This document shows positions 7,239 to 14,599 of a DNA stretch of 34,371 nucleotides, in pieces (the stretch's first letter is position 1; each line of letters opens with the position of its first letter). The stretch is from Nocardiopsis salina YIM 90010 (GTDB taxonomy: Bacteria > Actinomycetota > Actinomycetes > Streptosporangiales > Streptosporangiaceae). The stretch lies in assembly GCF_000341025.1 (NCBI RefSeq), contig NZ_ANBF01000004.1:4864-39234 (forward strand), read 5' to 3'. Under the pieces are notes generated by a model. It ran no database searches. It saw only the letters and a program-made list of their open reading frames with translations, and was not told where the DNA came from. The position numbers and the translations under genes were made by a program.

Positions 7239-7751
7239 ATGAAGAAGCCCATCACGGAGCTGGCCAAGGACCTGGCCATCGCGCCGGTGGCCGGCTACCT
7301 GGCCACCAAGGTGATGGAACCGGTCAGCATGAAGCTGTACGAGTGGGAGAGCGACGCCGACCGCCAGCGCGAGGACGAGGTGCGGCCCGGCCCGCCGTTC
7401 GGCATCGCCGCCGACAAGACCCTGGCCCTGTTCGGTATCCACTTGGAGGGCCAGGCGCAGGAGCGGGCGGGGATGGCCTTCCACTACGGGCTCGCCGTCT
7501 CCTGGGCGCCCGTCTACGCCCTGATCCGCCGCACCACCCCGATCGGACCGGTCAGCGCCGGGCTGGCCTCGGGTGCGGCCATGTCACTGATCGTGGACGA
7601 GGGGCTCACCCCGCTACTGGGCTTCTCCGCGCCCAACCGCGACTATCCGCTCATCACCCATGCCCGCGGGTTCGCCGCCCACCTCGCCTTCGGCCTGGCC
7701 GTGGCCGCCGTCACCGAGACGGCCTGGTGCCTGACCCGCAGCCGGCCCTGA
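7239..7751 (+). CDS. DUF1440 (YagU-like) membrane protein
   Basis: A 170-residue protein with several moderately hydrophobic helices, resembling the DUF1440/YagU family. Recognisable segments are ATKVMEPVSMKLYEWES, REDEVRPGPPFGIAA, the AFHYGLAVSWAPVYALIRR helix and SLIVDEGLTPLLGFSAPN. YagU is an inner-membrane protein of Escherichia coli linked to acid tolerance; the biochemical function is not known. ATG 7239 has AGGAGG eight bases upstream. It stands alone between the recombinase and the serine resolvase, on the opposite strand to both, and is probably cargo of the mobile region. Confidence 0.7.
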   Translation: MKKPITELAKDLAIAPVAGYLATKVMEPVSMKLYEWESDADRQREDEVRPGPPFGIAADKTLALFGIHLEGQAQERAGMAFHYGLAVSWAPVYALIRRTTPIGPVSAGLASGAAMSLIVDEGLTPLLGFSAPNRDYPLITHARGFAAHLAFGLAVAAVTETAWCLTRSRP

Positions 7752-7828
7752 TCGGCACCACGCCCCGCTGCCAGGCGCCCCCGCCCGGGACATGAACCGC
7801 CCGAAGGGCGGCGATGCGCACCCCCGCT

Positions 7829-8473
7829 TCAGCTCCCACCCGTACGCAGAGCGCTCTGGGCGCGCAGTTCCTTCAGGTCGGGGATGTGGTTGTACAGCGT
7901 CCCCGGGCTGACGCCGAGCAGGCGGGCGATGGAGGTCACCGAGTACTCGGGGTTGGGCAGCATGTCGCGGGCCGCGCGGATCAGGTCGGCATCGACCACA
8001 CTCGGTCGGCCACCCACCCGGCCCCGGGCCCGTGCGGCGGCCAGACCCTCGCGGGTCCCGGCCACGATCAGCTCGCGGATGAACTCCGCCAGCGCGGCGA
8101 AGACGTGGAAGACCAGCCGCCCGCCCGGGGTGGTGGTGTCGAGCCGCTCGTGCAGGGAGGTGAACCCAATCTCGCGGGTGCGCAGCTCGGCGACCATGGT
8201 CACCAGGTCCTGGAGGGAGCGGCCGTAGCGGTCCAGCGAAGGGACGACGAGGGTGTCACCGGGGTTGAGGAAGGCGTGGCACGCCTTCAGCTCGGGGCGC
8301 TCGTCGGTGCGCCCTGACTTCTTGTCGGCGAAGATCCGGCGACACCCGGCCGCAGTGAGCGCGTCCATCTGGCGGTCGAGCTTCTGCGATCCGGTGGAGA
8401 CACGGGCGTAGCCGATACGGATCTCGGTGAGTACGACCGGTTCGGCCGCGAACAGGTCCGGAGAGGTGTCCAT
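7829..8473 (-). CDS. tnpR: Serine resolvase/invertase, Tn3 TnpR type
   Basis: A 214-residue small serine recombinase. The catalytic Ser26 is in YARVSTGSQ, followed by the family arginines in the SGRTDERPEL and PSLDRYGRSLQDL segments. The long E-helix region (RELIVAGTREGLAAARARG) comes next, and a C-terminal helix-turn-helix reads SVTSIARLLGVSPGTLYNHIP. Such enzymes resolve transposition cointegrates at a res site. ATG 8473 is the first start after repeated recombinase-site motifs upstream. The gene may belong with the tnpA at the left edge, giving a Tn3-family element with cargo between, or to a second element. All key residues are present, so it is probably active. Confidence 0.93.
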   Translation of the reverse strand: MDTSPDLFAAEPVVLTEIRIGYARVSTGSQKLDRQMDALTAAGCRRIFADKKSGRTDERPELKACHAFLNPGDTLVVPSLDRYGRSLQDLVTMVAELRTREIGFTSLHERLDTTTPGGRLVFHVFAALAEFIRELIVAGTREGLAAARARGRVGGRPSVVDADLIRAARDMLPNPEYSVTSIARLLGVSPGTLYNHIPDLKELRAQSALRTGGS

Positions 8474-8485
8474 GCCCGCGATCCT

Positions 8486-8604
8486 TTCAGAAAACGGCCC
8501 GGGGAGGTTGTTGAACCCCCTCGGTTTCTGAAGGGGTTTTTGAAGGCCGTGGGGGCATTCGGCGCCCGTCCGCCGCAGGCTTCAGAAAACGATCGTTTGT
8601 TGAA
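8486..8604. other. Candidate res site for the serine resolvase
   Basis: Three imperfect dyads lie just upstream of the resolvase gene. Site A runs from TTCAGAAAACG (8486) to TTGTTGAA (8508-8515). Site C has TTTCTGAA (8525) and TTTTTGAAGG (8537). Site B is a 24-bp near-palindrome from TTCAGAAAACG (8581) to TTGTTGAA (8604) around a central CGATCG. Sites A and B share identical left arms and the same TTGTTGAA right arm. Three subsites next to a divergent-facing resolvase start is the classical res layout. Binding here would also autoregulate the gene. Confidence 0.65.
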
Positions 8605-8685
8605 GGCATCCCCACGCGACGGAAATGTCTACCTGCCGTCGATTCCTGAAAGCATCTTTACTTTGCATGGGTGCCACGGCATAGT

Positions 8686-8698
8686 TACAACCGTTGTA
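8686..8698. promoter_or_regulatory. Perfect inverted repeat TACAAC-C-GTTGTA before the CxCGC protein gene
   Basis: A 13-base perfect dyad lies 33 bases before ATG 8732, in a locally AT-rich stretch that also has TTGCAT at 8663-8668 as a possible -35 box. Position and symmetry suit an operator over the promoter of the downstream gene. The cognate regulator is not identified. Confidence 0.4.
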
Positions 8699-8731
8699 GC
8701 TCGCAGCAGGATGCAAGAGTTAAGAGGCGGT

Positions 8732-9280
8732 ATGGCGATCCGGATCAGGCTCGGTGACTACGAGCGGCAGACCGACGATGCGCTCGGGCGCGACGCGATC
8801 GGTTACTTCCCGCGCATGACCGAGACCGAGGCGTGGGAGGCCGGCCGGGGGCTGTGGCGGCTGAACCTGAAAGTGGTGAGCCGTGAACGATTCGCGGTCA
8901 TCGTGGGGCAGGACCTCGTTCGCGCTGTCGCCGGGATCACGGACGTGACCGCCCACATGACCGGCCTCGGACCGAAGAAGGCCCTCGAAGGGGATCTCCT
9001 CGGTCCAGGGCACCCGATGTACGACCGCTACATCAACCAGCCCGACCCGCTCGCCAACGACTCCCGCAACAGCATCGCCTACGGCGATCTGCCCGAGGAG
9101 GCGCAGTTCCGTACCCGGGACTGCGCCTGCGGGTGCGACCAGAGCACCACGCACGACTTCGTCCCCGGCCACGAGCTGCGCGCCATCCAGGCCCGGGTAC
9201 GCGAGCACTTCGGCGGTTCCGTGCTCTCCTTCATTACCTGGCTCGACGCCGAACTCCAGTCCACGAACACCGGCGCGTAG
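8732..9280 (+). CDS. Conserved hypothetical protein with CxCGC motif
   Basis: A 182-residue soluble protein of unknown function. The frame is open from 8540, but ATG 8732 is chosen because AAGAGG lies five bases before it and the upstream part runs through the res-like site. The most distinctive region is DCACGCDQSTTHDFVPGHEL, followed by RAIQARVREHFGGSVLSF and ITWLDAEL. I recall this C-terminal block from actinomycete hypothetical proteins. The clustered cysteines and histidines suggest metal binding, but no enzyme family is recognised. The protein faces away from the resolvase and converges with the small SMP gene, whose stop is only 17 bases away. Confidence 0.75.
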   Translation: MAIRIRLGDYERQTDDALGRDAIGYFPRMTETEAWEAGRGLWRLNLKVVSRERFAVIVGQDLVRAVAGITDVTAHMTGLGPKKALEGDLLGPGHPMYDRYINQPDPLANDSRNSIAYGDLPEEAQFRTRDCACGCDQSTTHDFVPGHELRAIQARVREHFGGSVLSFITWLDAELQSTNTGA

Positions 9281-9297
9281 CAGCAGAAGGCGCGGAT

Positions 9298-9489
9298 TCA
9301 GCAGTCAGCGGCTCGGCGGGGCGGCGCCTCCTCGTGGTCGTCCTCGCCCTGCTCGTGCTGTCGGCGGTCGGCCGCCGACTGGGCTCGGGCATCGAACCCG
9401 GAGCGAGCCGAGGAGCTGTCGGGTTCCCTGGCCGCGGCGGACTGGATGCGAGCGGCAGCGTCCTTGTCCATCTCGGTGTGCCTGCTCAT
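9298..9489 (-). CDS. Small SMP (seed maturation protein)-domain protein
   Basis: A 63-residue, highly hydrophilic protein beginning MSRHTEMDKDAAARIQSAAA, with a second similar unit SGFDARAQSAAD at about residues 30-41, then an acidic and arginine-rich tail. The paired (A)ARxQSAA(A/D) units are the signature of the plant-type seed maturation protein domain, which also occurs in short actinobacterial proteins. The plant proteins are LEA-type desiccation proteins; the bacterial role is unknown. AGAGG lies about six bases before ATG 9489. A TTGACA box occurs about 80 bases upstream on the same strand, but no good -10 goes with it. Its composition differs from neighbouring shadow frames, supporting it as a real gene. 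Confidence 0.7.
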   Translation of the reverse strand: MSRHTEMDKDAAARIQSAAAREPDSSSARSGFDARAQSAADRRQHEQGEDDHEEAPPRRAADC

Positions 9490-9701
9490 GACCTCTACCT
9501 ACCCGCCGACCAGCCCATTGCCCCCGCCAGATCCGCCCCCTTACCTACCCCACCGACTTGACCATTCCACCGAGTGTCAACAGATGTGACAGTTGTCGGG
9601 ACTCACCGTTCCGTTCCTACTCGGACCCCATCCTGGCCGTGCATCGCGACGGCGACCGGGTGGTGAGTATCGAACGCCGGCTGCACGGCACCGACCTGAG
9701 A

Positions 9702-9926
9702 GTCCGGGCACGGTTCGCCGATCAGTGTCTGCCCGCTCGGGCGCAGGCTGGGCCCGAGCAGTTGTGCGGTTCCGGCCACCCCGTCGTTGATCCAGGTGGT
9801 GCCCAGGCAGGCGGCGACATCGACCGGTTCGTCGGCCACGTGTCCGGCGGTGTCGCCGTGCACGAAGGTGAGCCGGTCGGCCACACCCAGTTCGGCGGCG
9901 CGGGCGCGGGCCTGGTCGGTGAGCAA
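9702..9926 (-). pseudogene. Truncated SAM-dependent methyltransferase remnant
   Basis: This frame carries the middle of a class I methyltransferase: LTDQARARAAELGVADR, then FVHGDTAGHVADEPVDVAAC, and LGPSLRPSGQTLIGEP. The N-terminal motif I half is missing, and family resemblance stops abruptly after GEP at about 9702. Left of that point the sequence is unrelated and reads better on the plus strand (PILAVHRDGDRVVSIERRLH), though I cannot identify it. The sharp end suggests that the mobile region or a deletion joined this gene at about 9700. It follows an intact methyltransferase directly, on the same strand. Confidence 0.6.
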
Positions 9927-9933
9927 GCGCGCT

Positions 9934-10632
9934 TCAGGTCAAGAAAGAAGGGGAGGGCGCGGGCACGGAGCGGTTCGGGCTGCGCCCGCTCACCGTGGTG
10001 AGTTGCAGCAGCAGGTGCATCTGCGCCCACCCGCGGCGCAGGTCCTGGGATGGGTGCACGAGCAGGCGTGCGGCCTCGGACAGGCCTGCGGCGCCGGCTG
10101 CGCGGACCAGGTGCTCGGGGCTGTGGCGGTGGGCGGGGGCGACGGCGTGGTCGAAGGGTTCGGTGTGCGTGCCGGGTTCCTGGGACTGGAAGGAGACCAG
10201 CACGGGTCCGCCCGGGGCCAGGACCCGGGCCCATTCGGTGAAGGTCTCGGGCACCTGGTCGGGCGGGGTGTGGATGAGTGAGTAGTGGGCCAGGATGCCG
10301 CCCAGGGTGGACGGGGCCAGGGGCAGGTGGCGCATGCTCGCGCGCACGAACGCCGGGCCGGGGTGGGTGTGGCGGGCGTGGGCGAGCAGGCGCGCGGACA
10401 CATCCAGGCCCAGGACCCGCAGTCCGCGGGTGTGCAGGTCTGCGCACACGTGCCCGGGGCCGCAGCCCAGGTCGGCGACCGGGCGTGCTGGGTCGGCCAG
10501 GTCGGTGAAGGCCGGGATCAGGGCCCGGTGCAGGGGGTGGGTGGTGTGGTGGTGCGTGGCGAAGTCGGTGTAGCGCTGGGCCTGGTGGTCGTAGGCGGCG
10601 CCGGTGGCGGCCTCGTGGGAGGGCAGGGGCAT
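9934..10632 (-). CDS. Class I SAM-dependent methyltransferase
   Basis: A 232-residue methyltransferase. Motif I is VADLGCGPGHV (52-62), the acidic residue after strand 2 is in LGLDVSARLL (Asp76), and the motif IV region reads LGGILAHYSLIHTPPDQVPE. The post-motif segment WARVLAPGGPVLVSFQSQEP is typical of small-molecule methyltransferases. The frame is open farther upstream, but ATG 10632 starts the family-like part. The C-terminal end (about SPNRSVPAPSPSFLT) looks unlike the family, so the last 15-20 residues may be new sequence created when the downstream region rearranged. The substrate is unknown. It faces away from the PadR remnant. Confidence 0.8.
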   Translation of the reverse strand: MPLPSHEAATGAAYDHQAQRYTDFATHHHTTHPLHRALIPAFTDLADPARPVADLGCGPGHVCADLHTRGLRVLGLDVSARLLAHARHTHPGPAFVRASMRHLPLAPSTLGGILAHYSLIHTPPDQVPETFTEWARVLAPGGPVLVSFQSQEPGTHTEPFDHAVAPAHRHSPEHLVRAAGAAGLSEAARLLVHPSQDLRRGWAQMHLLLQLTTVSGRSPNRSVPAPSPSFLT

Positions 10633-10758
10633 GGGGGCATCGTAGGCCGGGTTCGGGTGGTGGGGCTCTGGGCAGGTCGGTCTGCGGAGGTGCTCGGCGA
10701 TCCGGGGCCGGGCCCCTGTTCGCGCATCCGGGGTGCGATCGGGACTGGGCCGATCCCC

Positions 10759-10787
10759 TTCCTTGTACTCATATCCGTGACTAGTCT
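10759..10787 (+). promoter_or_regulatory. Candidate promoter for the PadR remnant
   Basis: TTCCTT and TAGTCT are separated by 17 bases in a short AT-rich island between the divergent methyltransferase and padR genes. The -10 box fits TANNNT; the -35 box is weak. PadR regulators usually control such divergent regions, but no clear ATGT/ACAT operator dyad is visible. Confidence 0.3.
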
Positions 10788-10854
10788 GTTCGATGGCTGG
10801 TGCCTCCGGTGTCCGCGCCGCAGGCACGCACACGGGTGAGGGCAAAGGGGCACG

Positions 10855-11194
10855 ATGGCGCTCGGGCACGCGGTCCTGGCCGCCCTGCTGGAAGGCGAAC
10901 TCAGCGGATACCAGCTGGCCAAGGCCTTCGACGCGGGGTGGCCAATTTCTGGCACGCGCACCCCCAACAGCTCTACGCCGAGCTCAAGCGCTTGGAGGGC
11001 CAAGGGCTGGTCATCGGGCGCGAGATCGTCCAGCGAGGCCGCCCCAACAAGAGGAACACCTGGCTCGGGCCGAACGGGTCGGGCCCTATCTGACCTGCCT
11101 GCGCGGGCGCGCCTTCGAACAGGGCAACCAGCAATGGTGTGAGCGGGTGATGGGCGTGCTGCGCGCCCGGCAGGAGGAGTGCCGTGATGGCTGA
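10855..11194 (+). pseudogene. PadR-family transcriptional regulator, frameshifted and internally deleted
   Basis: A PadR winged-helix regulator is spread over three frames. The start reads MALGHAVLAALLEGELSGYQ followed by LAKAFDAG. After about 10938 the reading continues one frame over as ANFWHAHPQQLYAELKRLEG and GLVIGREIVQRGRPNKR. After about 11055 a third frame gives the family's C-terminal end, GPYLTCLRGRAFEQGNQQWC and ERVMGVLRAR. Most of the linker and dimerisation helix region between PNKR and GPYL is missing (by memory of the family, tens of residues). With two frame changes and a deletion this cannot give a functional regulator, and sequencing error cannot explain the deletion. Confidence 0.8.
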
Positions 11195-11926
11195 GCACAC
11201 GTCTCTGCGTTATGTGGCCCTGGGCGACAGCCAGACCGAAGGGGTGGGGGCGGGCACGAATTCACCGGATGGCGCGGGTTCGCCGACCGGTTCGCCGTGC
11301 TGGCGGCCGGGCATCACCCGTCGTTGTTCCATGCCAACCTCGCCGTGCGGGGCCGGCGCGCACACCAGGTCCACCACGAACAGCTGGCCCCGGCTCTGGA
11401 GTTGGAACCGGACGTGGCCACCGTCGTGGCCGGCGGGGTCGACGACCTGCTGCGGCCCCGCTTCGAGGCTGCGCAGGTGGCCGCACATGTGGAGTCGATG
11501 ACCTTCCCCGATCCGGCGCCGCTGGTACCGGTCGCCCGGCCGGTCTCGGGGCGGGTTCGGGAACTCAATGCGCTCCTGCGCCGTGCGGCCCGGCGCCAGG
11601 GTGTGCTGTTGGCCGAGATGGAGGGCCACCCGGTGGTGGGCGATGCCCGTTTGTGGAGCGAGGACCGTCTGCACGCCGGTCCCGAGGGGCACGCGCGGAT
11701 GGCCGCGGCCCTGGCCCAGGTCTGGGGGCTGCCCGGTAGTGACGACTCCTGGACCCGCCCGTTGCCCGGACCGGCCCCGGTCGGCAGGGCCGGGTGGCAG
11801 GCGGTGGCGGCCGAGGTGCGTTGGGCCGCGCGCTTCGTTGGCCCGTGGGTGATGCGGCGGGCGTGCGGGCCATCGTCGGGGGACGGGCGCAGAGCCAAGC
11901 GCCCGTTGCTGATGCCGGTCAGGTGA
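11187..11926 (+). pseudogene. SGNH-hydrolase, frameshifted
   Basis: An SGNH/GDSL esterase-like gene overlaps the end of the PadR remnant. The start (ATG 11187) reads LRYVALGDSQTEGVGAG with the block I Ser. At about 11257 the frame changes and continues EFTGWRGFADRFAVLAAGHH, NLAVRGRRAHQV and on to the block V motif DRLHAGPEGH near 11670. The block III Asn position reads VAGGVDDLL instead of the usual GxND, and about 15 residues appear to be missing between HVESM and TFPDP. The C-terminal half is otherwise very well preserved, so decay is recent. In related genomes this family follows a PadR gene, consistent with an old padR-hydrolase pair. Confidence 0.8.
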
Positions 11927-11929
11927 GGG

Positions 11930-12338
11930 CAGGTCCGGTCGGCGACCAGGCCGGTCAGGGCCGCCTCGCTCGGGGCGTGCACGCGCCGAGCGGGGGCGCA
12001 CCATGACGGTCGTCTCCGTGACCAGGCCGTGTTCGTCCAGGTGCAGCAGGTCGATGCAGTGCATCTTCTTGTCGCCGACGCGGGCCTGGAAGAGCAGCTC
12101 GTGCGAGTCGGTGGTGAGGCCGTCGCTGGTGCGGACCTGCCCGGTGTGCTCGCCGATGCAGTGGAAGTCCTCGAGGGTGCGTAGCAGGACCTCGAACAGG
12201 CCCAGGACCATGTCCTTGCCCTCGAAGGGGGTGAAGGTGACCGGGTTCAGCAAGCGGTTGTCGGGGGCCAGGAGGCGCGGAAGCGTCGGGGGTGTCCGCG
12301 GGCTCTTGTTGATCAGATTGATTAACAGTCATATTCAT
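11930..12338 (-). pseudogene. NTF2/SnoaL-like protein, frameshifted
   Basis: The start at ATG 12338 reads MNMTVNQSDQQEPADTPDAS. The body continues in a second frame from about 12265 as LLAPDNRLLNPVTFTPFEGK, DMVLGLFEVLLRTLEDFHCI, and ends VTETTVMVRPRSA near 11995. A third frame supplies the tail HAPSEAALTGLVADR. Each join is a single shift in an otherwise family-like NTF2 fold protein (small alpha+beta barrel, often an enzyme of unknown substrate). The first codons are noticeably AT-rich compared with the rest. It converges with the SGNH remnant. Two separate shifts make this a pseudogene unless the sequence is faulty. Confidence 0.75.
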
Positions 12339-12501
12339 GAGTATCCCGGTGGCCGGGCGAGCGACAGGGGGACGGCTCACCCGGGCCGCGGCCCATCACG
12401 CATGCCGGAGTGGCAGACACCGGCACCCCGTACGCGGCATCCTGGTCCCGGACGCGTGATGGGGCGTGGTGCCCCGGAACCGAGACGGGAAGGAGGCCCC
12501 G

Positions 12502-13320
12502 GTGCGAGTTCTGGTCGTGGGAGCGAGCGGGTTCCTGGGCGGTGAGGTCGCCCGCCGGGCCCACCTGGCGGGGCACCGGGTGGTGGGCACCTACCTGCGC
12601 AGGCCGGGCACGTCCTCAGCGGCCTCGTGGGTGCGCCTGGACGTGCGCGAGCGCTCCCGGGTCCGGGAATTGGTGGCCGCAGAACGACCGCAGGTGGTGG
12701 TCAACGCCGCCTACCGGCAGAGCGAGTGGTCCGCCACTGCCGACGGAGCGGCCCACGTGGCGGCCGGCGCGGCCGAGCACGGTGCACACCTGGTGCACGT
12801 CTCCAGCGACGCGGTCTTCTCCGGGCGGGCCGACCACTACGACGAGGACGCCCTGCCCGATCCCATCACCCCTTACGGGGCGGCCAAGGCTGCAGCAGAG
12901 ACCGCGGTGCGGGCCCTGCACCCGCAGGCGGCCCTGGTGCGCACCTCGTTGATCGTGGGCCAGGGCGCCTCCGTGCACGAGCGGCGCGTGCACGCTCTGG
13001 CCTCGGGCGAGCAGGACGGGGTGCTCTTCACCGACGACGTGCGCTGCCCGGTGCACGTGTCCGACCTGGCCCGAGCCCTGCTCGAGCTGGCACAGCAGGA
13101 ACGGGGCGGGATGTTCCACGTGGTCGGCGAGGACGCGGTCAGCCGCCACGAGCTGGGTGTGCTCATCGCCCGCCGTGACGGGTTGGATCCGGACGCGCTG
13201 CCGGCCGGGCTGCGGGCGCGGACCGGTCCGCCCGGGGCGTTGCGGGTGTATCTGGACTGTGCCGCCACTCGCGGGGTCCTGGGCACCGAGTTGCGCGGTG
13301 CGCGCCGGTTTTTGGCCTGA
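12502..13320 (+). CDS. RmlD-like SDR sugar-nucleotide reductase/epimerase
   Basis: A 272-residue extended short-chain dehydrogenase resembling dTDP-4-dehydrorhamnose reductase. The NAD(P)-binding loop is VGASGFLG (6-13), VVVNAAY follows strand 4, SSDAVFSG (101-108) holds the catalytic Ser/Thr region, and Tyr125/Lys129 are in PYGAAK. The segment FTDDVRCPVHVSDLARAL is typical of RmlD relatives. GTG 12502 has a strong AAGGAGG five bases upstream. No sugar biosynthesis neighbours exist, so the substrate is unknown. It is intact between the decayed block on the left and the monooxygenase that converges with it on the right. Confidence 0.85.
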   Translation: MRVLVVGASGFLGGEVARRAHLAGHRVVGTYLRRPGTSSAASWVRLDVRERSRVRELVAAERPQVVVNAAYRQSEWSATADGAAHVAAGAAEHGAHLVHVSSDAVFSGRADHYDEDALPDPITPYGAAKAAAETAVRALHPQAALVRTSLIVGQGASVHERRVHALASGEQDGVLFTDDVRCPVHVSDLARALLELAQQERGGMFHVVGEDAVSRHELGVLIARRDGLDPDALPAGLRARTGPPGALRVYLDCAATRGVLGTELRGARRFLA

Positions 13321-13396
13321 AGGACGGGATCGGGGCCGGGCCCCTACGACGTTGTTGCGGTAGGCAGGGTAGGTCCGGCGCTGGGGCGGACGTGGT

Positions 13397-14599
13397 TCAG
13401 GAGGGCAGGTCGGGGGCCAGGTCCTGGATGGCGCGGGTGGGCCGGCCCGAGACGGAGGTGGCCACCATCCGGTCCACCCCGGGCAGCGCCGAGAGCCTCA
13501 GGGCCAGGCGCCGCATCCGCAGCCGTGCCGGTGTGGTGGGCAGGAACCAGCCGGTTCCGGTGCGGGCTGCGCGTTGGCGTTCGGCGACCACCGGGCGCCA
13601 GCGCTGCTCGTAGTTGTGCAGGGCCTGGGGCACGGAGTGGGCGCGGGCCAGTTCCTCACCCAGGACGTAGGCGCCGCCCACGGCCAGGGACGCGCCCTGC
13701 CCGGCCAGTAGTGAGACGGCCTGGCAGGCGTCTCCGACCAGGACGGTGTGTCCGCGGCTCCAGGAGGCCATCCTGATCTGGGCGACCAGGTCGTAGTAGA
13801 CGTGCTCGGGCGGTGGGCACAGTTGCAGGGCCCGGGGCACGACCCAGCCCAGGTCGGCGTAGGTGCGCTGCAGCTGTGCGCGGGGGTCTGCGGGCAGGTC
13901 GGTGCGGTCGGTGCGGTGCACGGTGAAGGCGGCCACGCGGTCGGCGTCCAGGGCGTACAGGCCCATCTGGGCGCCCAGGGTGTCGGTCAGGCAGAAGCGG
14001 CCCCGGGTCAGGGCGTGGATGCGGGGGTCGGTGAAGGTGTAGGCGCCGGTGTGGAAGCCCAGGGGGTGCAGGTAGCGGTCCTGGGGGCCGAAGAGCAGGC
14101 GGCGCACGGTGGAGTGGATGCCGTCGGCGCCCACGAGCAGGTCGGCGTGCAGGGTCTGGCCCTGGGGCAGGTGCAGGCGTATCCCGTGGGGTTCCTCGGT
14201 GATGGCGCTGGGGGCGCATCCGTAGCGCACCTGCACGTTCTCGGGCAGGAACTCGCGCAGAGCCCGTTCCAGGTCCGGGCGCATGAGGGAGACCACCGAA
14301 TCGCCCAGGGAGCGGGCGAAGCGGTCGAAGCGCAGGCAGGCCCGGGTGCGCCCGCGGGCGTCGACCAGGTCGGCGCGGGCGAAGGCGCGGCCCAGCTCCC
14401 GGATGCGGGGCAGGACCCCCATGGCCTGGGCGGCTTCGTGGCCGGGGCCGAAGAAGTCGATCATGTAGCCCTGCGGGCGCGGGCCGGGGGCCTGTTCGAG
14501 GACGTGGACGCGCCAGCGGTGGTGGGCCAGGCGTTGGGCGGTGGCCAGGCCGGCGATGCCGGCGCCCACGACGACGGCGGTGCCGGGCGGGGTTGTCAT
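13397..14599 (-). CDS. FAD-dependent monooxygenase (PHBH fold)
   Basis: A 400-residue class A flavoprotein monooxygenase. The FAD-binding loop is VVVGAGIAGLATAQRL (9-24), the second motif LLVGADGIHSTVRRL lies in the middle, and the ribose-binding motif TVLVGDACQAVSLLAGQGAS lies about two thirds along. Such enzymes hydroxylate aromatic or polyketide-like substrates or inactivate drugs (for example TetX, rifampicin monooxygenase); which applies here is not visible. ATG 14599 is preceded by AAGGAG and forms an ATGA overlap with the tetR gene, so the pair is one operon. Control by that regulator suggests induction by the substrate. Confidence 0.9.
   Translation of the reverse strand: MTTPPGTAVVVGAGIAGLATAQRLAHHRWRVHVLEQAPGPRPQGYMIDFFGPGHEAAQAMGVLPRIRELGRAFARADLVDARGRTRACLRFDRFARSLGDSVVSLMRPDLERALREFLPENVQVRYGCAPSAITEEPHGIRLHLPQGQTLHADLLVGADGIHSTVRRLLFGPQDRYLHPLGFHTGAYTFTDPRIHALTRGRFCLTDTLGAQMGLYALDADRVAAFTVHRTDRTDLPADPRAQLQRTYADLGWVVPRALQLCPPPEHVYYDLVAQIRMASWSRGHTVLVGDACQAVSLLAGQGASLAVGGAYVLGEELARAHSVPQALHNYEQRWRPVVAERQRAARTGTGWFLPTTPARLRMRRLALRLSALPGVDRMVATSVSGRPTRAIQDLAPDLPS

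Noticed and set aside
9592-9629. Minus-strand 38-mer starting GGGGTCCGAG as a Tn3-type terminal inverted repeat
   Set aside because: It begins like Tn3 ends (GGGGTC) but lacks the inner TAAG, and no matching copy is visible near the left edge or elsewhere in the window.
13332-13344. GGGGC/GCCCC stem between the SDR and monooxygenase genes as a terminator
   Set aside because: Only five paired bases with a three-base loop; too common in DNA of this composition.
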